From the NCBI GenBank assembly GCA_964580405.1, contig CAZOKM010000046.1, positions 1 to 12,629 of the forward strand: 12,629 nt of DNA, given 5' to 3'. The notes beneath the pieces were generated by a model. The model saw nothing but the letters and a program-made list of their open reading frames with translations, ran no database searches and was not told the DNA's origin. This DNA comes from JAGTRI01 sp964580405. Lineage in GTDB: Archaea > Thermoproteota > Bathyarchaeia > Bathyarchaeales > DTEX01. Made by a program: the position numbers and the translations under genes. Every line of letters starts with the position of its first letter. The first letter of the stretch is position 1. Below are positions 5,843-12,629 of this stretch, piece after piece.

Positions 5843-6859
5843 TTATATTTTGTTAAATCCTGCTGTAACAAAAAAAGGATGATTAAAATCCTCAACTTTT
5901 AAGAAGATAGTTGCAGGTACAGTTGAGAAGGTCGTAAAGTCGGGAAGTTGACAGTCTACAGGCCATGTAAACTCGTAATAAAGGTTTTTCACATTCGCTG
6001 GACTAATTGTAATTGAAAAATTATTCTTTGTCGATGCGTTGAGTTTCGTTCCTTTAGGAAGGGATACAGTAGTTGCAATTCTAAGAGGTTTTGAGCTGAG
6101 GTTCCAAATTGAAACTGTAAATCCTGCATTTCCTCCTTTTATAATTGTTTTAGACTCCTCTCTTACCAAAGCTTCGAGTCCAATGTCTTTGCACGAAAAT
6201 CCAGACATTCTAGGCATGGTTCCCTCAGAAGTCTGACTCGGTTGCCCCTCAACGTATAGAGCTAACTCTTTCTCCGTTTGAGGATCTTTAAAAGCCATGT
6301 TGTAGAGGATTCTATCATGGAAATCCGTTTTTGTAGACGATATGACGGGTTCAGCGAATGGATGCCTTTTGAGGAACTCTGAGACGCAGCTTTCCTCAGA
6401 AAATCGGAAGAGCCACATGTGACCCCTCTCTACGGATGGATTGCCTAGAATGGCAGGTTTGAAACCGAATTTTGAGTAAAGTCTCTGAGCTGGCAGATTC
6501 CCTACAGGGTCAGTCATTACCGACATGATGAAACATTTTCGGGAAGAGGCTGATTCGATGCATTTTTGTACGAGACTGGAGCCTACTCCTCGACCTCGGT
6601 AGGCAGAGTGGACGTAAATATTTATGAGCTCAGAGTATGGAGGATAAGCTGCTTCAAGGATTACTCTACCCACAACCTTTCCATTTAACTCTGCCACAAG
6701 GTGATGGTCGTACCATACTTGTTTCTTGGCTGACTTTCGTAAACGTTCAAGTGTCCTTTTTCGTTCATTCTGATCGTGAATGAGCCCAACTTGCGTAAAA
6801 ATATCTACTACGTCTTCAGCATCCGTTTCCCTAAATTGTCGTATTACGGGGTCATTCAT
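5843..6859 (-). CDS. GNAT N-acetyltransferase with extra C-terminal beta-rich domain
   Basis: The protein is 338 aa. Residues 1-155 form a GNAT domain: N-terminal IRQFRETDAEDVVDIF, the strand AELNGKVVGRVILE, motif A with the acetyl-CoA loop RGRGVG (88-93) after INIYVHSAY, and motif B with AQRLYSKFGFKP (124-135). The substrate is unknown. Residues 155-235 link to a beta-sandwich-like C-terminal region (about 240-335; AGFTVSIWNLSSKPLRIATTVSLPKG) that resembles Ig/NEW3-type domains like those of the upstream neighbour. There is no signal peptide, so the protein is predicted cytosolic, which is odd for such a domain. A TTG at 6895 is an alternative start, but ATG 6859 gives the usual GNAT N-terminus and sits where a leaderless transcript would begin. 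Base composition is markedly AT-richer than flanking genes, suggesting separate origin. Confidence 0.85.
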   Translation of the reverse strand: MNDPVIRQFRETDAEDVVDIFTQVGLIHDQNERKRTLERLRKSAKKQVWYDHHLVAELNGKVVGRVILEAAYPPYSELINIYVHSAYRGRGVGSSLVQKCIESASSRKCFIMSVMTDPVGNLPAQRLYSKFGFKPAILGNPSVERGHMWLFRFSEESCVSEFLKRHPFAEPVISSTKTDFHDRILYNMAFKDPQTEKELALYVEGQPSQTSEGTMPRMSGFSCKDIGLEALVREESKTIIKGGNAGFTVSIWNLSSKPLRIATTVSLPKGTKLNASTKNNFSITISPANVKNLYYEFTWPVDCQLPDFTTFSTVPATIFLKVEDFNHPFFVTAGFNKI

Positions 6860-6883
6860 TCTTAATTCTTCAATCAAATTATT

Positions 6884-6892
6884 CTTTTTAAA
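6884..6892 (-). promoter_or_regulatory. TATA-like box of the GNAT gene (leaderless)
   Basis: The minus strand reads TTTAAAAAG, centred 29 bp before the ATG at 6859. Transcription would start within a few bases of that codon, supporting a leaderless mRNA and making the TTG at 6895 unlikely, because it overlaps the box. Confidence 0.5.
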
Positions 6893-6923
6893 CAATCATG
6901 GTTAAAATAGATTGCGGATTATT

Positions 6924-8477
6924 CTATTTGCGTATTTTTACTTGGACTCCTGCCCTTTTGATTATGCTCTGGACGATTAGCACGACGACGGCTGTGGCGA
7001 CGACCGCGATTGCGATTATGATGGTTGTCCACGGGATCTGTGACGCGACGGTAACCGTGAATTGCCTTGTGCTGGTGTCGGCTTCGTTGCTTTGCGCCTG
7101 AATCCAGAGGACGTAGTCTCCCGGGGTCTGGTTGGGGTCAGCGGAGACGCGGACCGTGAAATCCACGTAGCTCATGGCTTCGAGGAACGAGATGTCCATC
7201 GGCGTCACGAGGATGTTCGAAAGGCCCGTCGCGTTCACGACCAGCCTCAACCCGGTTACTGGTGATTGGCCGCCGTTTCGGACTCTGATGACGACGTTAA
7301 TTTTTTCGCCTTGGTAGAGCTGCGGGTTGACGGGGGATATGTCTCCGATTTCGAGTAGGTAGTTGCCCACGATGGTCGTGACCACCTGAAGAGAAGCAGT
7401 TAGCTCCCCGTCCTCAGTCTGTGCTTCCACGCTGATGGTGTAGTCACCTTCGTCCACGATGCCCGGCGACACCACGACCAGCCTCACCCACTCGGACTCG
7501 CCTGGGGCAAGCGTCAGCTCGCTGTCGGAGAAGGTAATGTCCCAAACCATTATCGCGGAGGTCTTTTCCAGAGTCAGGAAGATGTTCTCTGTTTGCGACC
7601 CTTCGTTCACGACCTTTATGGGGAAGTACGTTTCTTCGCCGGTGAGGACCGACTGAGCCTCTATTGGGCATTCCAAACTTATCTTCCGCGGCACCTGTTC
7701 CACCGTTACTGAAAGACCTTGCGACGCCGACGCGTAGTCGCCGACGATGTTCACTCTGAACTCGTAATCCCTGTACGATGCGCTCTCGGGGACGTCCACA
7801 ACCAGAACGACGTCTGCATACTCGCCCGAAGCCAAGGTCAGCGAGCGAACCCTTTTTTCTTCCACCAAGAAGGTTGCCGTCCAGTTCGTTGGCAGCGCGG
7901 GGTTTGCGATGCTCAACAGGTAGTTGTCTCGGTATGGGGAATTATTCGTCACGCGCATGTTGAACGTGAGGTTGTTCCCCGGATAGGTGACCAGCCAGTC
8001 GTTGGAGCAGTAAACGTCGACCTCGTACTCCACGGCTGGCTCGCTCTCAACGGTCACGGTCAGCGAGCAATACGCCTCTGAATAATCGCCTACAGCGGAC
8101 ACCTGGAACTCGTAATCGCCGGGGGTGGCGTCTTCTGGCACTGTGACCTTCAGCGTGAGAGTTGTGGACGACATCCCGTCTATGCCGACGCCTCTGACTA
8201 TCTTGGTTCCCGAGTAGAAATTCGCGCTCCAGCCTTCGGGGAGCCCTGGGGTGCTGATTCCGAGAATGTAGTTGTCGTAGTAATAGCTCGGGTTCGAAAC
8301 CTCGAGTGTAAAGGACACCATGCTATCCGGGTAGGTGACCTGCCAGTAGTCTGAGCACTGAATCTCGGTTGTTGTTGTCGCAGCGCAAATTAGCGGCTGA
8401 GAAACGAGGACCAAAAAAATTATTGCCCAGCCCAGTACTGAATTACGAAGGTGCCTACTTTTTTGGGGATTATTCAT
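6924..8477 (-). CDS. Secreted membrane-anchored NEW3/Ig-repeat protein (COG1470-like)
   Basis: The protein is 517 aa. A signal peptide covers residues 1-32 (hydrophobic core GWAIIFLVLVSQPLICA). Four Ig-like repeats follow, at about 33-147, 150-262, 263-370 and 375-477. Typical NEW3 wording is seen in each: NNYLLSIANPALPTNWTATF-like segments and a closing TPGDYEFQV / YRDYEFRV / DEGDYTISV / TPGDYVLWI. A single transmembrane helix lies at about 483-505 (IIIAIAVVATAVVVLIV), then a short basic cytosolic tail, so the repeats face outside. Such proteins commonly sit beside MacB/FtsX-type permeases in archaea, as here, and may bind surface glycans or other ligands; the ligand is unknown. ATG 8477 has GAGGG 9 nt upstream. 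The gap from the permease gene is 63 bp, so the two are probably cotranscribed, with a possible internal promoter. Repeats 1 and 2 are the most alike and share a tryptophan-rich opening (YWQVTYP / DWLVTYP). Confidence 0.85.
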   Translation of the reverse strand: MNNPQKSRHLRNSVLGWAIIFLVLVSQPLICAATTTTEIQCSDYWQVTYPDSMVSFTLEVSNPSYYYDNYILGISTPGLPEGWSANFYSGTKIVRGVGIDGMSSTTLTLKVTVPEDATPGDYEFQVSAVGDYSEAYCSLTVTVESEPAVEYEVDVYCSNDWLVTYPGNNLTFNMRVTNNSPYRDNYLLSIANPALPTNWTATFLVEEKRVRSLTLASGEYADVVLVVDVPESASYRDYEFRVNIVGDYASASQGLSVTVEQVPRKISLECPIEAQSVLTGEETYFPIKVVNEGSQTENIFLTLEKTSAIMVWDITFSDSELTLAPGESEWVRLVVVSPGIVDEGDYTISVEAQTEDGELTASLQVVTTIVGNYLLEIGDISPVNPQLYQGEKINVVIRVRNGGQSPVTGLRLVVNATGLSNILVTPMDISFLEAMSYVDFTVRVSADPNQTPGDYVLWIQAQSNEADTSTRQFTVTVASQIPWTTIIIAIAVVATAVVVLIVQSIIKRAGVQVKIRK

Positions 8478-8481
8478 GCAT
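8470..8481 (-). other. Three-codon mini-ORF with SD, overlapping the NEW3 start
   Basis: The minus strand reads GAGGG (8491-8487), 5 nt, ATG CAT GAA TAA (8481-8470), with the real ATG at 8477 out of frame inside it. The SD is 5 nt from the mini-ORF and 9 nt from the gene ATG, so here direct initiation at the gene is also possible. Confidence 0.35.
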
Positions 8482-8526
8482 CTTTTCCCTCTTAGTATTT
8501 TTTCATCTCACATTTCCTCCAAATCA

Positions 8527-8534
8527 CTATAAAG
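8527..8534 (-). promoter_or_regulatory. Possible internal TATA box for the NEW3 gene
   Basis: The minus strand reads CTTTATAG, about 50 bp before the ATG at 8477, giving a predicted leader of about 25 nt that would contain the SD at 8487-8491. It lies just past the permease stop codon (8541-8543), so it would allow expression independent of the permease. Confidence 0.35.
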
Positions 8535-8540
8535 CTTTCC

Positions 8541-11500
8541 TTACGTCACGATTTCTATCCTCAAGTCCTGAAACGGGTTTTTCATGCGTACTTCCGTCGG
8601 TCGCCTGTCAACCACGTAGCACGCGATTTTCTTTTGCTTGGCCGCGTAAGTGGCTAGGGACGAGGTTATCGCTGGCGGTTCCCCTGAGACGCATACCACG
8701 TCCGCCCTTGAGACGACGTCTTCGGCGACCTTTATGACCTTCTTCACGTCGAACGGGTCCACCTGCGAAATTATGAACCGCGGTATGCGGATGCCCTTCG
8801 TCACGAGTGCCTGTTTGAGGGTCTCGAGCCTCGTTTCGATGTCAAGCTGGGTTCCAACGATGTAGAGGGTCGTCGGGTTGTAGGAGTTCACCAGGTTGTA
8901 GAGCTGGCTGAGGGACGGGTCGTAGGCTGACGCCACCTCAAACGTCATGGCGTTCCATTCGAAGAGGACCTTCCTCACGAAGGACGCTGTCTCGTGGACC
9001 GCTTCGTCCAGCTGCGTGGGCAAGGCTGGAATGCAGTAAAGGACAAGGCTGAACTGCGGCCCATCCCCGGGTTGAAGCACGAGTTCGTTGTCCGTTCTGC
9101 CGCCCTTCACGATGTAGTATTCAAAGCATATTTTCTTAAATGCGCCCTTCATGGATGTTTCTTCTTCGAGCCTGATTTTGCCGATTGTGGTCCTCGTGTA
9201 CTCCTGCATCCTGTTTATCACGAAGCTCGTAAACGAGTCAACCTCGCGGGGCATCAGCTTAAGGGGCAAATCAACGATGTATGGTTGGCCGATTTTTTGC
9301 GGCCTTTCGTTTTGCCCAATCCGCCACTTCCGCAGGAGCGATGGGGTGACCATTATGGAAGCCCTCAAGGACGGGACTAACGCAGCCAGTATAGCCGTGG
9401 TCACTGAAAGGATAATGGCAGCTAATCCCCAGTCAGCTGACGCCTTTTCCCTGACCTCAAGGGCTCCTAGTAATGAACTCGAAGCCAAGCGGTACCCGGA
9501 GATTCCTGACAGGTACCCTAGGCCTCCTCCGATGATGCCGATTATCGCGGCTTCGGCGACGAACAGCGTCGCGATGTGGGTGGGGTTCAGCCCGATGGCG
9601 GAGAGGGACGCTATCTCGTCTCTTCTTTCCTTGACCGAGCCTATCATGGAAACGGCGATGTTGAAAATGACGAGGGTCATCAGGAGGGGAACCATCGCCA
9701 TCCCCTTCTCTTCCAAGTATCCTCCCATTTCCTCCCTGACGAGTGAGCCGGGATGGGACACGTAGACCTTGTACTCGTAGGTCAAGGCGACGACTTGGCC
9801 TATGGCTTCGCAGTCCTCGGGGCTTTTGACCTGAAGTACCACGCGCGACGCTGACGCCTGCTCCAAGGACACGGCTCTGTCGTAGACCAGCACTACGACG
9901 ACTTCCGAGCTGAGCGGGGCAAGGCTGCCGGTGAAGGGTTCGATGCCGTAGGGAACTATCAGCGAGCCGTCAATGTCCCGGAGGTTGCTCAGTTTTTCGG
10001 GGTCGAAGAACCCTCGGATGATGAATTCCTGGTCGAAGATGTAGACCTTGTCCCCGACGTGGACGCCCAGCTCTTCCCTTGACGAGTTGGTCACGAGTAT
10101 GCCTCTGAGGTCGTCATCCTCCAGGTAGCTGCCCTCGATGATGACGTCGTCGAAGTGCGTAACATTGGCTTCGGCACTCGGAACAATGCCCAGAACGCCG
10201 AAAATCGGGAGGCTTTCCCCGGAGGCTACGGTTAGCTGGTCAAGCGGAAACATGAGAGCGATGGGTTCGTTTTCGGCTTTTTTCGATACCGCGGTGACGT
10301 TTGGCTGCGTCTCCAGCCAATCTAAAAAGGAGTCGGGAAGCGTGACGAATGGAAGTAGTCCTCCGCCTGATTCGTCCCTGACCAGGACGGCGTCAACGGA
10401 GTAAACGGGGCTGAGCTGCCGCACCACCAGACCGTACCCGGGCGAAATCGAGGTCAACGTTATGAAGCCGAAGACCAGCACCATGATGTTGATGAGGCTG
10501 AGCGTGGTGCGCAACCTCCTCCTTCTCAGGTTGCGGCTGCTTAGGGAGAAGGCTGTGACGAGGGCGCTTTTAATTTGGATTGAACGGTATTCGCTGGGTT
10601 TCTCGCGCCTCAGCTTTGGCGGAATGATGATTGCGGCTTGCCCGATTATCAGAGCGAGAATTGTGATTGAGAAGAACTGGAGCTGGGAAACGAGGTGGCA
10701 CCCCGGGAAAATGTAATAGAAGAATCCGACAAGCAACGCGTAGAACGCTAGTCCGATGAGCGTGGTAACTGGTAACTCGAGGCTCCTTTTTTTACCAAGT
10801 ATCTGTAGGACGCTTTTCTTTTCCGAGATGAGGTAGGAGGCAGCCACGGCGACGAACGAATAGAGGAAAAGCAGGGCGATGGCTGACTGAAGGCTGGACT
10901 CCGTCAGCGCTTGAAGGAAATCCTTGGTCTTGATGACTGTGAGGTAGGCGTGCCGCGTCTTGGCGAATGACTCCGCGTAGGACTCCTTGTTCAACAAGAG
11001 CGTGGCCTCGCTGACGGACGTGTACGAGTTCAGTAGCTCTCGCCTCTCGACGTCGACCAGGAAGCCAGCGTCCAAGCAGTCCTCAAGCTGGTAGAACGTT
11101 GTCCCCATCAGGCTCTTCACGGTCTCGATGTTCGAGAGGATGACGGTCTCCTCTAAGTTAAAGTCTAAATATTCGCCCTGGGACAGCCTGAAGTAGCCAG
11201 CTTCGCCTTGCACCATGAACCCGTAGGTGAAGCTTTTTTGGGCGCCGGTGTACGGGTCTTCGCCTTCGAAGGCTGCTAAGACGTAGATTTGGACCTTGAC
11301 GTTCGCCGGGACCACGATGTACCTTTCGTCGAAGCCGAAAACTCCCATGACCCCGTAGTCACCAGGCGAAGCCATCACAACATACGAAATGTAGTTGTTG
11401 ATGGTCCAGGAGGATACTCCTACCCACTGCGTGGCACTGGTTGACCCTCCTGACGTGGATGCTTGAATGTAGAAGGAAACCGCCTCCGACGGCCTTTTGC

Positions 11501-11927
11501 TTTCGACGTGCCTCACTTCGCCCTGCATGTAGATGGTGGCGCCCTTTTCGAGGTTGAATTGCTTCGACGACGTTGAGCCGGCTGAAAGCGTCACGCTCCA
11601 CGTCTGGGGAATGTAGTCCATCCCGGGGGTCTCAGACAGGTCGCACAGGACGACGACAGTGAACGTGCCGGACTCGTAGACGTACAGGTCGAATATTCCG
11701 TGCGAGTCAGTCAAAGTCGACATCACGAGGACGCCCCGGTAGGTGACGAGGGAAACGTTCGCCTCCGCAAGCGGTTGACCCTCCTCGTCCATTACTATTC
11801 CCGTAACTAACGCGGGAGTCACCGCGTGGGCTGTTCGGATGTGGCTGGCTGGGAAAACAGCTAAGAATGTTACCATGATGGCGAGGACGAGGAAGTCACG
11901 TGGATGACGGCGAAAGGCTGCTTCCAC
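8541..11927 (-). CDS. Large FtsX/MacB-type ABC permease with extracellular and cytosolic extra domains
   Basis: The protein is 1128 aa, with GTG at 11927. A signal-like helix covers 11-27. Residues 36-125 form a carboxypeptidase-regulatory-like (CNA-B type) beta domain (VTGIVMDEEGQPLAEANVSL, DSHGIFDLYV). More beta-rich extracellular sequence runs to about 340. Membrane helices follow near 348-367, 387-407 and 413-435, then FtsX/MacB core helices near 472-493, 743-764, 787-807 and 831-852. A MacB-like periplasmic domain lies between 500 and 735. The cytosolic-side turn SVKERRDEIASLSAIGLNP (764-782) is the classic MacB/LolE coupling signature. Residues 868-1128 form an unusual C-terminal cytosolic region ending in an alpha/beta (Rossmann-like) unit (TLYIVGTQLD, ADVVCVSGEPPA, KIACYVVDRR). 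A normal FtsX-type permease is about 400 aa. The NEW3 gene follows. No ABC ATPase is present in the window. Export or signal-transmission role; substrate unknown. Confidence 0.85.
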   Translation of the reverse strand: MEAAFRRHPRDFLVLAIMVTFLAVFPASHIRTAHAVTPALVTGIVMDEEGQPLAEANVSLVTYRGVLVMSTLTDSHGIFDLYVYESGTFTVVVLCDLSETPGMDYIPQTWSVTLSAGSTSSKQFNLEKGATIYMQGEVRHVESKRPSEAVSFYIQASTSGGSTSATQWVGVSSWTINNYISYVVMASPGDYGVMGVFGFDERYIVVPANVKVQIYVLAAFEGEDPYTGAQKSFTYGFMVQGEAGYFRLSQGEYLDFNLEETVILSNIETVKSLMGTTFYQLEDCLDAGFLVDVERRELLNSYTSVSEATLLLNKESYAESFAKTRHAYLTVIKTKDFLQALTESSLQSAIALLFLYSFVAVAASYLISEKKSVLQILGKKRSLELPVTTLIGLAFYALLVGFFYYIFPGCHLVSQLQFFSITILALIIGQAAIIIPPKLRREKPSEYRSIQIKSALVTAFSLSSRNLRRRRLRTTLSLINIMVLVFGFITLTSISPGYGLVVRQLSPVYSVDAVLVRDESGGGLLPFVTLPDSFLDWLETQPNVTAVSKKAENEPIALMFPLDQLTVASGESLPIFGVLGIVPSAEANVTHFDDVIIEGSYLEDDDLRGILVTNSSREELGVHVGDKVYIFDQEFIIRGFFDPEKLSNLRDIDGSLIVPYGIEPFTGSLAPLSSEVVVVLVYDRAVSLEQASASRVVLQVKSPEDCEAIGQVVALTYEYKVYVSHPGSLVREEMGGYLEEKGMAMVPLLMTLVIFNIAVSMIGSVKERRDEIASLSAIGLNPTHIATLFVAEAAIIGIIGGGLGYLSGISGYRLASSSLLGALEVREKASADWGLAAIILSVTTAILAALVPSLRASIMVTPSLLRKWRIGQNERPQKIGQPYIVDLPLKLMPREVDSFTSFVINRMQEYTRTTIGKIRLEEETSMKGAFKKICFEYYIVKGGRTDNELVLQPGDGPQFSLVLYCIPALPTQLDEAVHETASFVRKVLFEWNAMTFEVASAYDPSLSQLYNLVNSYNPTTLYIVGTQLDIETRLETLKQALVTKGIRIPRFIISQVDPFDVKKVIKVAEDVVSRADVVCVSGEPPAITSSLATYAAKQKKIACYVVDRRPTEVRMKNPFQDLRIEIVT

Positions 11928-11970
11928 CCTTCAAATTCGGTTTTACAATGAATCCCTCTACCGAAAAGGA

Positions 11971-11979
11971 GTTATATGT
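11971..11979 (-). promoter_or_regulatory. TATA-like box of the permease gene
   Basis: The minus strand reads ACATATAAC, about 48 bp before the GTG at 11927, giving a predicted leader of about 20 nt. It lies in the 109-bp gap after thiT and suggests the permease-NEW3 unit is transcribed on its own, not from the riboswitch-controlled mRNA. Confidence 0.5.
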
Positions 11980-12036
11980 TTATTGAGTCTTTCCGAATCT
12001 CGCGTTGCGAAAGGTGGCTTCGAACCAGTGTCTATC

Positions 12037-12561
12037 TTACAGGTACAATTTGAGCAGCTGCCGCTTGTCAAGGACGAAGATGACGACGGCGCTTATCACG
12101 AGCTCCACGAGCAAGTAGCCGCCGTTGTAGACCGCTGAGTAGACGACCGGGTTCATGCCCTCAGGCGCGTACATCCAGAAGAACCACAAGCCCGAAACGA
12201 AGTGCGCCAGGAACCTTCCGAAGATTCCCACTGCGACGCCGACTACGGGGTACCTTCGGAACAACCCAGCTAGACCCAACGCTCCGAAGGCTAACGGGTA
12301 GTCGATTATTGCTTGCACCGGGTCAACGATGTATCCGCCGAGAGCCATGTTCACCAGCCCGTAGACGGCGCCTGCCTCTACTCCTGCCCGCAAGCCCCGT
12401 CTTAGGGCAAACCAGATGATAGGCACCATGCCCGCGACGGTTACGGAGCCGCCTTCCGGCAGATGATAGATTGGCGGTAGAATGTCCCTCAGAATCACGG
12501 TCAGTGCTACGACGACTGCTCCTTCCGCGAGTACCTTAACGTTCGTCGATTCTTTGCTCAT
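12037..12561 (-). CDS. thiT: ThiT-type thiamine transporter S component
   Basis: The protein is 174 aa, with ATG at 12561 and about six membrane helices. It shows the ThiT signatures in order: LPEGGSVTVAGMVPI (34-48), G-rich GVEAGAVYGLVN (60-71), DPVQAIIDYPLAFGALGLAG (80-99), RFLAHFVSGLWFFWMYAPEG (116-135), and YSAVYNGGYLLVE (141-153). The aromatic and His residues in the last two blocks belong to the thiamine pocket of the family. It takes up thiamine as the substrate-binding subunit of an energy-coupling-factor transporter. The EcfA/EcfA'/EcfT module is not in the window and must be shared from elsewhere. The length is close to the usual 170-195 aa. Control is by the TPP riboswitch directly upstream, whose last stem carries the SD (GGAGG, 9 nt from ATG), so function and regulation agree. 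Confidence 0.93.
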   Translation of the reverse strand: MSKESTNVKVLAEGAVVVALTVILRDILPPIYHLPEGGSVTVAGMVPIIWFALRRGLRAGVEAGAVYGLVNMALGGYIVDPVQAIIDYPLAFGALGLAGLFRRYPVVGVAVGIFGRFLAHFVSGLWFFWMYAPEGMNPVVYSAVYNGGYLLVELVISAVVIFVLDKRQLLKLYL

Positions 12562-12569
12562 TTTCTTTT

Positions 12570-12629
12570 CCCTCCGCCAGTATTGTCTGGATCAGGTTCA
12601 AAGGGTCGACGGTCCACTCAACCGTCCTC
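12570..12629 (-). promoter_or_regulatory. TPP riboswitch (THI element), 5' part cut by the window edge
   Basis: The minus strand contains the conserved 3' half of the thiamine pyrophosphate aptamer: GACCCTTTGAACCTGATC, then CAGACAATACTGGCGGAGGG. These match the P4-P5 arm (CCTGATC...CAGACAATACTGGCG) and the closing strand of P1. A variable hairpin GACGGT...ACCGTC precedes it at the window edge. The first visible bases GAGG would complete a CTGAGAGG motif if CTGA lies just outside. The closing strand GGAGGG (12570-12575) is also the thiT Shine-Dalgarno, so TPP binding is predicted to hide the ribosome site. The aptamer match is strong; the translational mechanism is inference. Confidence 0.93.

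Noticed and set aside
8369..8737. Plus-strand ORF of 122 codons
   Set aside because: It lies antisense across the NEW3 and permease genes, has low-complexity Arg/Pro sequence and no SD, and is best read as a shadow frame.
8541..8901. CARF domain assignment for the permease C-terminus
   Set aside because: The pattern is only loosely similar, with no conserved CARF motif; it is kept as a fold hint and not as an annotation.
9151..9765. Plus-strand ORF of 204 codons
   Set aside because: It is antisense inside the permease core; its length comes from GC-rich codon bias and it has no recognisable domain.
12001..12036. tRNA fragment
   Set aside because: The minus strand shows GGTTCGAAGCC, like a T-arm, but the flanking stem does not pair properly and no acceptor or anticodon arms are found.
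1..12629. CRISPR array, insertion sequence or integrase
   Set aside because: No regularly spaced repeats, transposase or recombinase reading frames, or terminal inverted repeats were seen.

Overview
The window looks archaeal. It has TATA-like boxes 22-29 bp upstream of predicted transcript starts or start codons, a TrmB-family regulator, many GTG/TTG starts, Ig-like NEW3 surface proteins paired with a MacB/FtsX-type permease, and a TPP riboswitch in front of a ThiT-type thiamine transporter. A TACK-type lineage such as Bathyarchaeia would fit, but I cannot fix the taxon from sequence alone. Most of the window is fairly GC-rich; the stretch at about 5700-6900 is clearly AT-richer.

Layout. At the left edge is a partial TrmB-like regulator (minus, runs off the window). 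Next comes a compact five-gene block, 910-5686: a small SecB-fold candidate (minus), divergent from a two-gene plus-strand operon encoding a MoxR/CbbQ-type AAA+ ATPase and a CobT/NorD-like von Willebrand A protein. These converge tail to tail on a two-gene minus-strand operon of uncharacterised proteins (187 and 234 aa) rich in charged and probably helical segments. AAA+/VWA pairs of this kind are known to remodel or activate a protein client or load metal into it. Here no recognisable client enzyme is present, and the three attached small genes make this the best candidate for an undescribed system.

An AT-rich GNAT acetyltransferase with an extra C-terminal beta-rich domain follows (minus, 5843-6859). 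The right half is all minus strand: a secreted, membrane-anchored four-repeat NEW3-type protein, a very large FtsX/MacB-like permease (1128 aa) with an extracellular carboxypeptidase-regulatory-like domain and a 260-residue cytosolic C-terminal region, then ThiT with a TPP riboswitch cut by the window edge. No ABC ATPase gene lies in the window, so the permease must use one encoded elsewhere, if it is a transporter or mechanotransmission unit at all.

A recurring oddity is a Shine-Dalgarno motif placed exactly 5 nt from a tiny out-of-frame ORF (3-5 sense codons) that overlaps the real start codon. It occurs at three genes (1347, 2591, 8477), and a related arrangement without a strong SD occurs at 813.
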